64,000 bases of DNA from contig JANFNE010000024.1 in the NCBI GenBank assembly GCA_024867545.1, forward strand, positions 295,773 through 359,772, in the 5' to 3' direction. Made by a program: the position numbers and the translations under genes. Within the stretch, counting starts at the first letter, position 1. Every line of letters begins with the position of its first letter. The notes beneath the pieces are model-generated. The model saw only the letters and a program-made list of their open reading frames with translations, did no database searches and was not told where the DNA came from. Source of the DNA: Phytopythium helicoides (Eukaryota > Oomycota > Peronosporomycetes > Pythiales > Pythiaceae). Below, piece after piece: positions 28,738-40,383 of the stretch.

Positions 28738-31028
28738 ATGGCCAAGCAGACCTCCATGGTCACGCGCGCCGCGCGAGCGGCAGCGCTAGCATCCGGTGAT
28801 GCGCGCGCCTCGCCTGTGAGCGAGGGCGCTTCGACAGCGACAGCGACCGCGGCTGCGGCCAACGTCGACGAGCGGCCGGCGCGCACGCGCGACGCCACTC
28901 GGGAGTCCGGCTCCAACACGCCGACGACTCCGACGACGGGCACACGTGCCCGTCGAGCACAGGGGAGGGCCTCCCCTAGTCCAAACGTGGACAACACCGA
29001 CACCGCGTCGGTGGGGACAGCGCGCGAAAGCGCAGCAGTCACGCGGACGACTCTCAACGAGTTGCCGCAAGGCTCCGCAGTGGCGGAAGTAGTTGCGAGC
29101 CTTGGCTCTGGCCACGAGGGTGGCCCGGTTCATTCGTTCATGAACCCAAGGGACTTCCATCCCTTGCGCGACGCGCCTCCATTGCCGTCGCGGGACGCAG
29201 ACGTCGACGACGACGCTGCGTCCTTCAGACGTGACACCCCGTCACGTCGCGAGACTCTGTTCTCCGACTCGGAGAGCGAGGAGGGTGAGGTAGCAGAGCA
29301 GCGCTACCTCACGCACGACACACGTCGTGCGAGCATTGGTGCTCAGCGTCGTCCATCCGACGACGCAGGTGGCGAGCGACGCACCGCTGCCACCTTGGCT
29401 CCGTTGGTTACCAACGATCTCGACGAGCAGCAAGAGGACACGCTTGCTCGTCGAGAGGAAGCACTCTTCGAGGCTTCCGAGGAATTTAGGACGCCTAGCG
29501 TCTTCTTCATTCCTGAGCAGAGCGACCCCCCCCCCCCCCCCGGGAGCTCACGTCTCTGAGATCGGTCAACCGGCGGTGACGCCTGACCAGATCTACCAGC
29601 GTGATGTGAACCATCAGCTGGTGCTGGGCAGTCCAGCTCGCTGGACGTTCGAAGAGTACGGCAAGTACCTTCGCTACATGCTCAGCAAGCGTACGGGCGG
29701 GCCTGGCGGCCTACGCACGCCGACCAGCCACGAGGTCGTGGTGGTCTGCCATCCGGAGGAGACTCTCCGGATGGGTATAGAGCAGTTCTATGCTTGGTGT
29801 CGTCGGTACAACCGACCGATTCGAGCATACATGCTCAGCTTCCGAAAGGAAGACGCGAAGGCAGTGCGCTCACTTGCCTTCGAGTTCGCCAAGCTGCGCG
29901 TCAGACGCTTGGAGAACAAGGTCGTGGAGCAAACCCACGAGGTCCCCACTCGGGCGGACCGGGGCTACGTGGCTCGACGCAAGCCCGCACCCCTTGCTCT
30001 TCCCGCCTCTAGGCGGAATGAGCGTGCGTCCGCTCCGCGCGGCGACGCTCAGCCTCGGCGCGGTCAAAAGCGCGCACGAGGTCCGGGCAGTCCTCCCGCA
30101 GAGGTGCCTCGAACTCCCAGGAGTTCTGTGAGTGTGGGTAGCCACGCCACTTCACGAGGATCTGTCGTTGACCACGACGGATCCGGCTCCGAAGGAGCGC
30201 TTCCACTACATAGTGGGTTCGACCAAGATGGTCTAGAAGTGGCGGGGGCGGGCGCGAGTCCGCCGCGCGCGAGGGCCGAGCGTCGCTCGCCTTCTGCGCC
30301 GGTGACACGGGATTCCCGTTCACCTGCTCCTGTTCGGAGCCGCGATGATCCACCGCAGGATCTCGTTGATCGGTATTTCGATCTGGCAAAGGATTATGAT
30401 ATCCTAGATCAGAAGTATCGTCGTGCTTCCGATCTTGCTCACGAGCGCCGTGAGGAGCTCTGAGCGCTCCGAAAGGAGAAGGAGGAGTTGAAGCAGCAGT
30501 GCTCCTACCTCCGCGGTCAAGTTGACCTGCTGCGCGCTGCGCAGTCGACAGCCGTTGCTGTCTCGCAGCCGTACCAGGCTGCTGCAGCCGCGCCGCCGTC
30601 GTACTATTCGACGGCGCCGGCTGCCTCGGCGTCGGGGTACCGCGCTGGGTACCGAGAGGACTCGTCCTCGTGACGAGTGGATCCCTCACCATGAGGATCG
30701 CTACGGACCGTACCGTAGTCACGTCGATGCGTCTGGCGAGTATCGCCAGTACCATCAGCAAGGGCCGTGGTACGACCAGTACGGCTATGCGTACGATGAT
30801 CTCGGTCGCCGGATCGACCGTCATCGAAGTCCTTCTCGGGACTCGGGTGCAGAGCGATCTCGCTATCGCTATGAGCCTTATGGCTCGCAGGTACCTGCAC
30901 CTGCACAGGCGGTTGCTGCGAGGGCAACCCCTGTTGATGCTTCGCAGGAGACGAAGCAGGAGGCGCCGCCTGTGGCTGCCTCCAATCCTCCGGCATCTCA
31001 GCCAACTGAGGATCGTGGTACGGCTTGA
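28738..31028 (+). pseudogene. Antisense ORF carried by gypsy element 2 (unknown protein, broken)
   Basis: A plus-strand coding sequence opposite to the element's gag-pol. It starts MAKQTSMVTRAARAAAL and has a long Ala/Thr/Ser/Arg-rich region. At about 29.55 kb a run of 14 C (29527-29540) separates two frames. Beyond it lies a conserved-looking globular part (PARWTFEEYGKYLRYML, HPEETLRMGIEQFYAWCRRY), then a coiled-coil-like stretch split by an in-frame TGA at 30461 (REEL-stop-ALRKEKEELKQQ). A Tyr/Arg/Asp-rich tail in a third frame ends at 31028. From 30009 to 31028 it overlaps the 3' part of the minus-strand pol. It could be a gag-like or accessory protein; no family was recognised. The frame breaks may be decay or homopolymer errors. 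Confidence 0.55.
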
Positions 31029-34000
31029 GTAGCCCCACGTAGAAGACCGGATGGGTCTTCATCCTCGATGGGATGTTGAGCCTGTACGCGTTACCGTGTA
31101 CGGCTTGGACCGTGAATGGTCCGATGAAGCGAGGTCTCAGCTTCGTCTTCGTGACCGCGGTGACCGCGTTCATCGGTAGGTTCTTTGCATTTAGCATAAC
31201 CAAGTCACCGACTTTGAATACATGTGTATTCTTTCGACCCGACTTATCGCTTTGTTCCTTTTGTCGGTCTTGCGATGCTGCCATGGCATCTCTCACGCGT
31301 CCAATGACGCCAAGACGGTTCTCGACGAACTCGTCTAGTTGCTTTCGCAACGCGGCTGGCTTGACAGCCGCCAAACGGGAGGCGAACTCCGCCTCAGCCT
31401 CAGCATGTGGGCGGAGAAGCCGAGCCTCTCCCCCACTCGAACCAGAGCCCCCGGGTTCCACCGATGCAAGGCTCAGCGGCACTCGCGGGTGCCGCAAGTG
31501 GTTCACGAAGAACGGCGTGCAGCCTGTTGAGGCATGCACGGCGTTGTTCATAGCGAACTCCACTAGCGGGAGCTTCGCGCTCCATGACTTCGGAGCAGCA
31601 GCACATGTGCTGCGGAGGATATCCTCCAGCACGCGGTTCGCGCGTTCGGTCTGACCATCCGTCTCAGGATGGTCTGCAGTCGACATCATCAGTCGACTGC
31701 CGAGCAGCTGGAACAGCTCTCGCCAGAACGAGGCATTGAACCTCGGGTCTCGGTCCGAGACGATGGACTCAGGCAGTCCATGAGCACAGAACACGTGCTT
31801 GATGAACAAAGCGGCCGCCCCAGGGGCCGTCGATGTTCTCTGAGCATGGTGCTAGATGCACCATCTTGCTCAGACGGTCCACGAACACCAACACGCCTGT
31901 GTTGCCGTGGCCGTCCTTCGGCAAGCCGAAGACAAAGTCCAAACTAACGGACCTCCAGCAATCCGCTGGAACTGGCAGACTGGCCAGTGGCGCGGCGGCT
32001 GACGGAGCCGCCTTCACGCGCTGACATGTTTCACATGTCTTGATGTATGTGGCCACCCACTTGTACATGTGGGGCCACCAGTACCTGCTGCTTACTGCAG
32101 CGTAGGTCTTCTCACGACCGAGATGACCACTTACGAGCGCGTCATGCGCCTCGTAAAGGATTTGGTACCGCAGATCCTCTGCCAAAGGTACCACAATCCG
32201 AGGGGGATCCGATGGATCCACGCTGTAATACAGCAGACCATCTGCGTACGTGTACCGATGGACTCTCGCGCGCAGGCGCGGCGACAAGTTGTCCTTCCCT
32301 GCCTTGCGCAGGTGCTCCATCAGTGCTGTGCACTGATCGTCGTCGGCATACGCCGCACGAATTCGATCGATCAGATCGGTCGTGAGCGTCGCGATGTGTG
32401 ACAGCTCATAGTCTGGCCGACGCGACAGAGCGTCTGCAAGCACATTCTGCTTGCCTGGCTTGTACTCGACGCGGAAGTTGTATTCCGCGAAGAACGACAG
32501 CCAGCGCGCCATCCTCTGTGAGAGGTGTGGCGACTGCGTCGCTGTCCTCAGCGACGCATGGTCTGTGTAGACCACGAACTCACGTTCGCCGAGCAAGTGC
32601 ACTCGGAACTTGACAAGAGCGTACTTCATCGCGAGTAGCTCCTTGTCATGAACTGGATAGTTCTTCTCGGCGGCCTTGAGCTGCCGAGACTCGAACGCTA
32701 TCACGCGTTCGTGACCGTCCTCATCGGTCTGCAGCAATGCACAGCCGATTGCGAAATCGGAAGCGTCGCACACGACGCTGAACGGCTTCTCGTCGTTCGG
32801 GAGCGCCAAGATTGGCGGCTCGGAGAAGACTCTCCTTGATGCGTTCAAACGCATCCTGCTCGGTCGATGACCAATGCCAGTCTGCATCCTTTTTGAGGAG
32901 CAGCGACAGCGGACGCGCCATCTCGGCGTAGTTCTCGCTGTGCTTGTGCAAGTAGTTGGACAAGCCCAACCACTTGCGCAAGTCCTTCTGGTTCTGTGGA
33001 ACCGGCCATTCGACAATGGCTTTGACCTTCGCGGGGTCCGCACGCACGCCGTGCTTGCCTAGGAAGCTCCCCAGGAATGGGATCTCTTCCGCGCCAATGA
33101 CACACTTGTCAATGTTGGCGAAGAGCTTGTTGGCTCTCATGCACTCGAACACCGTTCGCAAGTGCTCGACGTGCATCTCGACGTCTGTCTTGCCATCCTT
33201 GGCGCGACTGTGGACGAAGATGTCGTCGAAGTACGTTTGCACGTACTCACGCATGGGTCGGAACAAGTTCACGACCAGACGGTTAAACGTCGCTGGGGCA
33301 TTCGAAAGCCCCCCTGTGGCATCACAAGCCACTCCCACAGCATGCCGCTTGGCGTGCTGACGGCAGTCAGTGGTACTGACGCCGGGTCCATGAGGACCTG
33401 ATAGTACCCGTCAGTCAGGTCTATCGCACTACGGATAGTGCTGCCCGCCATGTTGTTCAACATGACCTCCTTGCGAGGTATGGGCGTCTGGGCCGGGATC
33501 GTAGCAGCGTTCAACTTGTTGAACGCATGCACGATGCGCCATTTGCCGTTCGGTTTGCGAACGCAAAACGTTGGCGACGAGTGAGGAGATTTCGACTCCC
33601 TCACTAGACCCGCTTCATGCTTGGTCTTAAAGAACGCGTCGATGACATCGCACTGTTCTTTCGGCAGCGGCCACTGCCTGGTGACACAATACTTTGTGCC
33701 CGGCATGAGGTCAATCTCATGCAGAACTCCACGATCCGGTGGCAGTTCAGACGGCGGGTCTTGCGACACCACGTCTTCGTACTCCTTGAGTACCGCGTAG
33801 AAGGGATCCTTAGGATCCTTCAGGATCTCGGAGCCGCGGCGAGCATTCACCTTGCCGCGGACCTCCGCTAGGACGTCTTCGTCCATGACAGACGAGCTGT
33901 TGAGCTCGGCTGTCGCCACTGTTGGTCTTAGCACGACCACTTCAGCGACTTCACCGCCCTGCAAGGCGTCTGTGAAGTCCTGGAAGGACATCTCGTCCAG

Positions 34001-35152
34001 CTCCACCAGAGCATTCGCTTCTGGGAGCGGGTGCAGTGGCACCGCCGGGGCAATCTCTCTGCCCGAAACTCCGTCAAGGAGTTTATACTCTGTCCATTGA
34101 TGGACGGGACGCGTCGCTCGCAGGCGACCGTCTTGCACTGCGGTTAGTGCTGGGGTGTTTGGCAACACCACGCTCGACGCATCATCGTCGGCACGCTGCA
34201 TCCGTGCAGCACGAGGTTCTACCACCTCTGCGGGACCCTCTGGTCCGTCGGCACTCGACCCATAGGTCGGCGCGTGTCCAATCGTGGACACCTCAGGCTC
34301 ACACTGCCGTCCGGCAGGAGCATCGGTGCGTTCACTTGCACCCCGAGCCACCCGTTGGCTCCGCGAGTTGCCGTCGGCGACACTCGCTGGCTCACACTGC
34401 CTCTTGGCAGGAGCAATCACGCGCTGTCTCGCGCTTCGAGCCACACTTTGGCTCCGCGGCCTGTCTCCCTTGACAGCCGCTGGAGTGTCCTCAGCACTCC
34501 GGGCATCCGTTGGCAGCGGTGCCCAAGTCACATGTGACTTCCTTGAGATCGACTTTGTCTTCAAAGCCGATCGCGCTCCACCGTGCACGGCCACGGGAGC
34601 AGCATCATCGCGATGCTCGACAGTTGCAGCTGTCGGGGGCCTGTCCACAACTTCGGACACCCCAATGAGGAATTCCTCTTTGTCAACACGACGCTCGAGT
34701 CGTTGTTGACGCGGCCATCGGCCAGGAGTGGTGACGCCAGTCGCCACTGCTCTGTCCGAGTAAGCGGGCTTACTTGCTCCGATCGATTTGGTTTTCCAAT
34801 CGATCCATGGCTCATGCTTTTCGAGCCATGGCATGCCGAGGATGAGATCATACCTCTCATCCAGGTCGAGCACCATGAAGCGCTCGACACTGTCGAAGTC
34901 TTCAAAGCGGACACGAAGATCCGCTAAGATCAGTGGGGTCTCCACGATCTTCCCCGTCGCCAACCTCACGGCGACGGTGTCGGTGGAAGCCTCCTTGCTT
35001 CTCACCGCGGCGAAGGCTTTTGGCTCCTTCGCCAACGTGGCGCGTCGAGCGTAATTGCTCGACGCACCCGAGTCGATGAGAACCCTCATCGACTCCGCGT
35101 AGCCCTTCACGTCTACCTGGACCACCAACAGGGGCACGCTGTTGGCGTCCAC
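30009..35152 (-). pseudogene. pol: Pol of gypsy element 2 with chromodomain, frameshifted
   Basis: On the minus strand: protease with IDSGASSNYA; an RT opening with KPNGKWRIVHAFNKLNAAT and DLTDGYYQV, where the frame breaks at a GGGGGG run (about 33310); an RT core with LSNAPATFNRL and TYFDDIF; and another break near 32830. RNase H (CDASDFAIGCALLQ) and the integrase HHCC zinc finger (HDALVSGHLGREKTY...CETCQRVK) follow. The D-D-E core is LDFVFGLP, SDRDPRF and ETDGQTERAN, with a break near 31805. After KPYHDPQLAEMPEDW and a linker comes a chromodomain (VVEALLRSRIRRGQ, LVKWRGYPHSQNSWEFE) in another frame, ending at 30009. The integrase Glu is retained. Chromodomains target such elements to chromatin marks. 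At least four frame changes preclude translation as read. Confidence 0.85.
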
Positions 35153-35256
35153 TCCAACACGAGAGAGCTCGGCTCTCTCGGGGGCTAAGCCCCTGTCGTG
35201 ATCGCCACCCCGATCACGACTGGAACTTAGTGTTCCCCCAGTAGGGCGCCCCGCGC

Positions 35257-36270
35257 CTACTGGGACTTGGAGTTTCCCCGCCCACGGGCAGCCGCAAAGC
35301 GACCGGTGGGCGTGCGCGGCGGTCCATTGAAACGACCGCGCGCAGGACGAGTGTTATCTCGTCCAGCAGCGCCGCGCGTGTAGCGCAGGCGCTGCGGGCA
35401 GTTGCGCTGCATGTGGCCAACCTTGCCACATCGGAAGCACGTCACGTTGGCGTGTCCTTCCGCACTGCCGAGCTCCATAGGCTCGGCCGATGACTCCGTC
35501 ATCTGCGTAGCTCCCGTTCCGCGGGACTGCGCTTGGCGATGGCAGTAATCCTCCTGCATCGCGATGTGGACAGCCTCCTCGAAAGAGGACGGCTGTGCAC
35601 GGAACAACTGCGTCCGTGCAGGGCCAACACGGAGACCCTCCATGAAGATCGTGACCTTCACGATCTCGGGGAGCGGATCGCTGATCATACCAGCGATCAA
35701 CGTACGCAGCTCTTGCACGTACGTCGCAAGCTCTCGCTTGCCTTGGCGTGACGCCAGGAACTGCGAGCGTACCTGGTACGCCGCGTTCGGAGGCAGGAAC
35801 GCCACTTGCATCTCCCTGCGGAGATATTCCCATGTCGGGAACGCACCTTCGACGGTGCTGTCGCGCGTCAGCGCCCAACTCTTGGCGCGACCTCCGAGGT
35901 GGGAGATCGCGAAAGCCACCTTCAGGCTTTCCTCTCGAATGAGAGCGGCCGACATGGCCATTTCCGCTTCGCGGAACCAGAGGAGGAGATTCTCTCCGTC
36001 CTCTCCATTGAAGGGCTTCACCTTCAGCTGCAGCGGCTTCGCTCGCAGCGTGGACGATGGTGTCGCCACCATCGTCGGCATCGCACGTTTGATGTGCTCG
36101 ACGAGGGCGTTCTCGTACTCGACGAACGCCTGGATGCGGCTAGTCTGCTCTGCCGCATCCTGCGACAGCAATTGGCGCACGCCGTCGGCGCCCAAGATGC
36201 TGTGCATCTTTCGCAGCGTTCCCCACTGAGTCTCACTTAAGTGAGGGAACTGCGCGGGATCGAACTCCAT
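35257..36270 (-). CDS. gag: Gag of gypsy element 2
   Basis: A 337-residue Gag from the ATG at 36270 (MEFDPAQFPHL); the frame also has an ATG ten codons upstream at 36300. It contains the retrotransposon Gag core (PFNGEDGENLLLWFREAEMA, W-EYLRREMQVAFLP, LATYVQELRTLI) and one CCHC zinc knuckle (CFRCGKVGHMQRNC), then an Arg/Gly-rich tail. The frame is intact, unlike the pol downstream of it. Confidence 0.85.
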   Translation of the reverse strand: MEFDPAQFPHLSETQWGTLRKMHSILGADGVRQLLSQDAAEQTSRIQAFVEYENALVEHIKRAMPTMVATPSSTLRAKPLQLKVKPFNGEDGENLLLWFREAEMAMSAALIREESLKVAFAISHLGGRAKSWALTRDSTVEGAFPTWEYLRREMQVAFLPPNAAYQVRSQFLASRQGKRELATYVQELRTLIAGMISDPLPEIVKVTIFMEGLRVGPARTQLFRAQPSSFEEAVHIAMQEDYCHRQAQSRGTGATQMTESSAEPMELGSAEGHANVTCFRCGKVGHMQRNCPQRLRYTRGAAGRDNTRPARGRFNGPPRTPTGRFAAARGRGNSKSQ

Positions 36271-36350
36271 CTTGAGTCGATCGGAACCACAGAGGTTCAA
36301 GTCCTAGACGACTCGCGGCGGTCGTGGACGGACTACAAAGTGCTACCAGG

Positions 36351-36666
36351 TGTGACGGGTCACACAGCACTTTAGGCACGAGGAAGCGTGCAATGCAAGT
36401 TTGACTTGCTTTTAGTATAGGTTAGGAATAACCAAATACACGTGTGCCGTTCAAGGCAAAAAGGAGACTGTATTTATGTATGCATTAAAGCGTTTCCGAA
36501 ATGGGTGGTTCCTAAAACACACAATGCAAAACTACTTGACTAAAGTATGCAAGGCTCGTGAGAGCCACTCAACCTCCGGCTCGTACTTAGCCGGAGGGCA
36601 ATGGGTACACAACCCAGTGTAGCCATGGGCCGCACCCATGGGTACGTACCCGTGTAACCCGTTACA
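36351..36666 (-). repeat. 5' LTR of gypsy element 2
   Basis: On the minus strand this runs from TGTAACGGGTTACA at 36666 to ...CCCGTCACA at 36351 (about 316 bp), followed by CC and the primer-binding candidate. The right edge meets array sequence at 36667. The inner boundary is inferred from the CA end and primer site because the other LTR is truncated. Confidence 0.65.
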
Positions 36667-37159
36667 GGCCGAGTGATCCGAGTGGAACTTCACATCTTGA
36701 CTTGTGTATTGCGAGAGCCGGGGAGCGATCCCGATCCCATGATCGACCAGCGGATGTGGCTTTCTGTTAGTTCCCATATACAGCGTTACACTGGACTTCA
36801 CTATGAGCTGTATGCATGCATGGGCGGACAGCGTGAGCATGTGACTCACCGTTCCGCAAAAGCAGAAGTGCCATCATTGCTATCTCATACACCTGTACAT
36901 GACGTATCGAGCCAAAAGATCCGTGAGCCCGTGACTCACTGTGTGTGGATAGTCAACGTCGCCAACGCGGCACTTTGTACGAGCGAGGCTCGCACGACTG
37001 CACATGCTGGGCGTGCACTGCCGGTTGCTAGCGTCGCTCTCTCTCTGCTTCAAGGTAATTTCTCGGGTCCGATCTTCGCATTGGTGCTCACTTTCGATTG
37101 CGCCTCCAACCAAACACACAACAACCACAGCCACCCGCTCCAACCCCACACAACCAGTC

Positions 37160-37639
37160 ATGAAGTGCTTCGCCGCCACGATCGCCGTTGTGTCCGCCGT
37201 CGCCACCGCCAGCTCCCTTCTCGTCGACGCTGCCGCCTTCCGCCAGGAGGGCGAGGTCCAAGTCGTTGACCAGGAGGATCGTCAACTCCAGGTCGTTGAG
37301 GGTGTCATGGCCGCGTTCTCCATCGCATCCGCGGTTACTCCAGTAATTGCCGACATCATTAACGGCAACAAGAAGGAGTGCCACCAGCTCGCGTGCTGGA
37401 TCTCGACGCCTTCGCGCACGTGTGGCATCGCCGCGGCTGCCAAGGTGCAGTCGGAGATCACGCAGGGTCGTGACAACTGGGGGTACGACAGCATCGAGGA
37501 GAACGGCATGTGGGTGCGCTACTGGCGCACCAAGTTCGAGCCGGTCGACCGTGGCGACATTGCGAGTGGCAACTGCACGGACGGCAACACGTTTGTGGTG
37601 ACGAATTGCCAGTCGTCGTCGGGTCGCGTGCACTGTTAG
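37160..37639 (+). CDS. Secreted cysteine-rich protein A (unit B)
   Basis: This is the unit-B copy of gene A, identical in residues to the unit-A copy except Glu95 to Lys (GAG to AAG at about 37442). Its Inr-like promoter is present, but the shared upstream spacer is cut by element 2 at 36667, about 490 bp before the ATG, and its divergent partner is destroyed. Regulation may therefore differ from the other copies. Confidence 0.82.
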   Translation: MKCFAATIAVVSAVATASSLLVDAAAFRQEGEVQVVDQEDRQLQVVEGVMAAFSIASAVTPVIADIINGNKKECHQLACWISTPSRTCGIAAAAKVQSEITQGRDNWGYDSIEENGMWVRYWRTKFEPVDRGDIASGNCTDGNTFVVTNCQSSSGRVHC

Positions 37640-38454
37640 ATATCTCTGTCAAATCTTCGTCGAGTGTAATACAACTATTGTCTACTTCTTCATTACCGCG
37701 TCCACGTTGTCTCCCTTTCGTTCAAGGCATATCGTTTCAAATGGCATGGCTCGCACTCACAATGGGATCCACCAACCGTCTCCCGTCGGCACGGTGCGCA
37801 GACTGTGGCGCAAACCTCCGTGTGGCACGGGGTTACATAAGTGATCGGCTCTTTTCAACTGAGAGTGTGTCCGAGAGTTCTATTTGTGTTGGGTTTGCGC
37901 ATGACTCTTGAAGATGGCATGGACAGGTGGTGAGTGGTTGGCTGATGGAATATCTGAAAGTGATTAGACTTTGGAATCATACTTACTTGATGCACAAGAG
38001 CTCCCCGGTCATGGGTCTGCTAGAATTGGACTAGTACGATGCCTAGTAGTGTGCATCTTCCTTGCAGAGTGGAGCAGATCTAACCCCGAGCGTGACCATG
38101 TTGAAGTGTATGTGTGTCGCCCAATTCGATGTCAGTAGTCGAACCATCTGGCCAATCAGATGTGTTGATTCGTGTATTTTCGACCAATCCATAACACACT
38201 GTTGACACAGACCACGCACGCTGCTCAACGAACGAGCGAGTCTGAAGCGCGCGTCGTGCAGCCATGCGCAAGTGCCACGCCGGCGAGACTGCGAGGTGCA
38301 ATTCCAAAAAAAAAGAAAAGCCTCATCAAATTCAAAGTTTCAACATGTATATACATCCCATTCATGATAGTTATGGTCTACACGGCCACCTAGTTTGGTG
38401 TCCTTCAGAGGAAATCGCCTGAAAACGCTCACGTCACGTCACACCGGTACTTAC

Positions 38455-38931
38455 TTAGCAGTGGACTGAATCGTCCTCAGTCGGCTGGCAGTTCGTCACC
38501 GTGTAAGCTGTGCCGTCCGTGCAGTTACCAGCAGCAATGTCACCCTGGTCAGGAGGGAAAAAAGTCGTCCGCCAGTAGCGAACCCACATCCCCGAGTCGC
38601 CAGAGCTCAAGACGCCGAACGAGTTACGACCCTTGGTCAATTCGCGCTGGACCCAATTGGCGGCAGCGAATTGGCAGTCGTACGTGGGACTGGCGATCCA
38701 GCACGCGAGCTGGTGGCAGTTCTTTGCATTCGAAGCGGCCGACACGATGTCCGCGACCCCCGTGGCCAGGTTGATACTGCTGACAGCGATGGACGACACC
38801 GAGTCGATCGTGCTCGTAGTGCCGGTAGCGGCGGAGCGCAGCGCGCGAGCCTCCGACGGCTGGACCTCGGCGACCTCTGCATTGCCGATCGCGAGGAGAC
38901 CGGCGACAACGAGCGCGAAGAACGTCTTCAT
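38455..38931 (-). CDS. Secreted RxLR-motif cysteine-rich protein B (unit C)
   Basis: The unit-C copy of the 158-residue gene B, with an identical predicted protein including signal peptide, RALR and six-cysteine domain. The Inr/FPR element is intact. Confidence 0.82.
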   Translation of the reverse strand: MKTFFALVVAGLLAIGNAEVAEVQPSEARALRSAATGTTSTIDSVSSIAVSSINLATGVADIVSAASNAKNCHQLACWIASPTYDCQFAAANWVQRELTKGRNSFGVLSSGDSGMWVRYWRTTFFPPDQGDIAAGNCTDGTAYTVTNCQPTEDDSVHC

Positions 38932-39903
38932 GGTGACAAAAGTCGTGAGCTGGTAGAGTCTTGCAGTGGTGTTGAGGGTGAGGGAGGGCAAATTGGGAAA
39001 TGAAAGTCTGAGCTGATGAAGCACGCGAGACTAGAGTACCTCGTATTATATGCGTAGAGACCAACCCACTACTCCCGAGTACGTGATAACAAATGCTCTC
39101 GAAATGTGAGCAGCGATGGATTCGGAGCAATCTCCACCAAGTTCAACGCCAGTACACACCTGCGGGTGATCCCATCCGGCGAGAGATCATCCATTAGAAC
39201 CTCTCCCCACCAAAGGTAACTCGAAGCAGTAATGACCGCAGCCAAATGTTGGGTCATCCGCCTTTCCTTCTCCATCCCCACACCCACAGCATTGCAGATC
39301 GCAGATCTGCGCCTCTGCAACATCTTGCTGTGCGTCACCAAGCGGATTTTTTGTCTTTACTCAGAACCATCTGCGACTACCCGAGCTTTGCTGTTCATGT
39401 GGCCACTACTGGCCGAGTGATCCGAGTGGAACTTCACATCTTGACTTGTGTATTGCGAGAGCCGGGGAGCGATCCCGATCCCATGATCGACCAGCGGATG
39501 TGGCTTTCTGTTAGTTCCCATATACAGCGTTACACTGGACTTCACTATGAGCTGTATGCATGCATGGGCGGACAGCGTGAGCATGTGACTCACCGTTCCG
39601 CAAAAGCAGAAGTGCCATCATTGCTATCTCATACACCTGTACATGACGTATCGAGCCAAAAGATCCGTGAGCCCGTGACTCACTGTGTGTGGATAGTCAA
39701 CGTCGCCAACGCGGCACTTTGTACGAGCGAGGCTCGCACGACTGCACATGCTGGGCGTGCACTGCCGGTTGCTAGCGTCGCTCTCTCTCTGCTTCAAGGT
39801 AATTTCTCGGGTCCGATCTTCGCATTGGTGCTCACTTTCGATTGCGCCTCCAACCAAACACACAACAACCACAGCCACCCGCTCCAACCCCACACAACCA
39901 GTC

Positions 39904-40383
39904 ATGAAGTGCTTCGCCGCCACGATCGCCGTTGTGTCCGCCGTCGCCACCGCCAGCTCCCTTCTCGTCGACGCTGCCGCCTTCCGCCAGGAGGGCGAGG
40001 TCCAAGTCGTTGACCAGGAGGATCGTCAACTCCAGGTCGTTGAGGGTGTCATGGCCGCGTTCTCCATCGCATCCGCGGTTACTCCAGTAATTGCCGACAT
40101 CATTAACGGCAACAAGAAGGAGTGCCACCAGCTCGCGTGCTGGATCTCGACGCCTTCGCGCACGTGTGGCATCGCCGCGGCTGCCGAGGTGCAGTCGGAG
40201 ATCACGCAGGGTCGTGACAACTGGGGGTACGACAGCATCGAGGAGAACGGCATGTGGGTGCGCTACTGGCGCACCAAGTTCGAGCCGGTCGACCGTGGCG
40301 ACATTGCGAGTGGCAACTGCACGGACGGCAACACGTTTGTGGTGACGAATTGCCAGTCGTCGTCGGGTCGCGTGCACTGTTAG
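39904..40383 (+). CDS. Secreted cysteine-rich protein A (unit C)
   Basis: The unit-C copy of the 159-residue gene A, with Glu95 as in most copies. Promoter and divergent partner (38455-38931) are intact. Confidence 0.82.
   Translation: MKCFAATIAVVSAVATASSLLVDAAAFRQEGEVQVVDQEDRQLQVVEGVMAAFSIASAVTPVIADIINGNKKECHQLACWISTPSRTCGIAAAAEVQSEITQGRDNWGYDSIEENGMWVRYWRTKFEPVDRGDIASGNCTDGNTFVVTNCQSSSGRVHC

Larger units (their letters stand above)
28455..36666 (-). mobile_element. Gypsy-type chromodomain retrotransposon, element 2 (minus strand, 3' LTR truncated)
   Basis: On the minus strand the order is 5' LTR (36666-36351), a primer-binding candidate TGGTAGCAC just after it, gag, protease-RT-RNase H-integrase and chromodomain. 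A polypurine tract GTGGGGGAGAG (28510-28500) and the first ~44 bp of the 3' LTR follow. The pol region has several frameshifts, so it is degraded or affected by indel errors. A long plus-strand ORF occupies the 3' part. The right end abuts array unit B at 36667; the left end abuts a cut element-1 copy. Confidence 0.85.
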
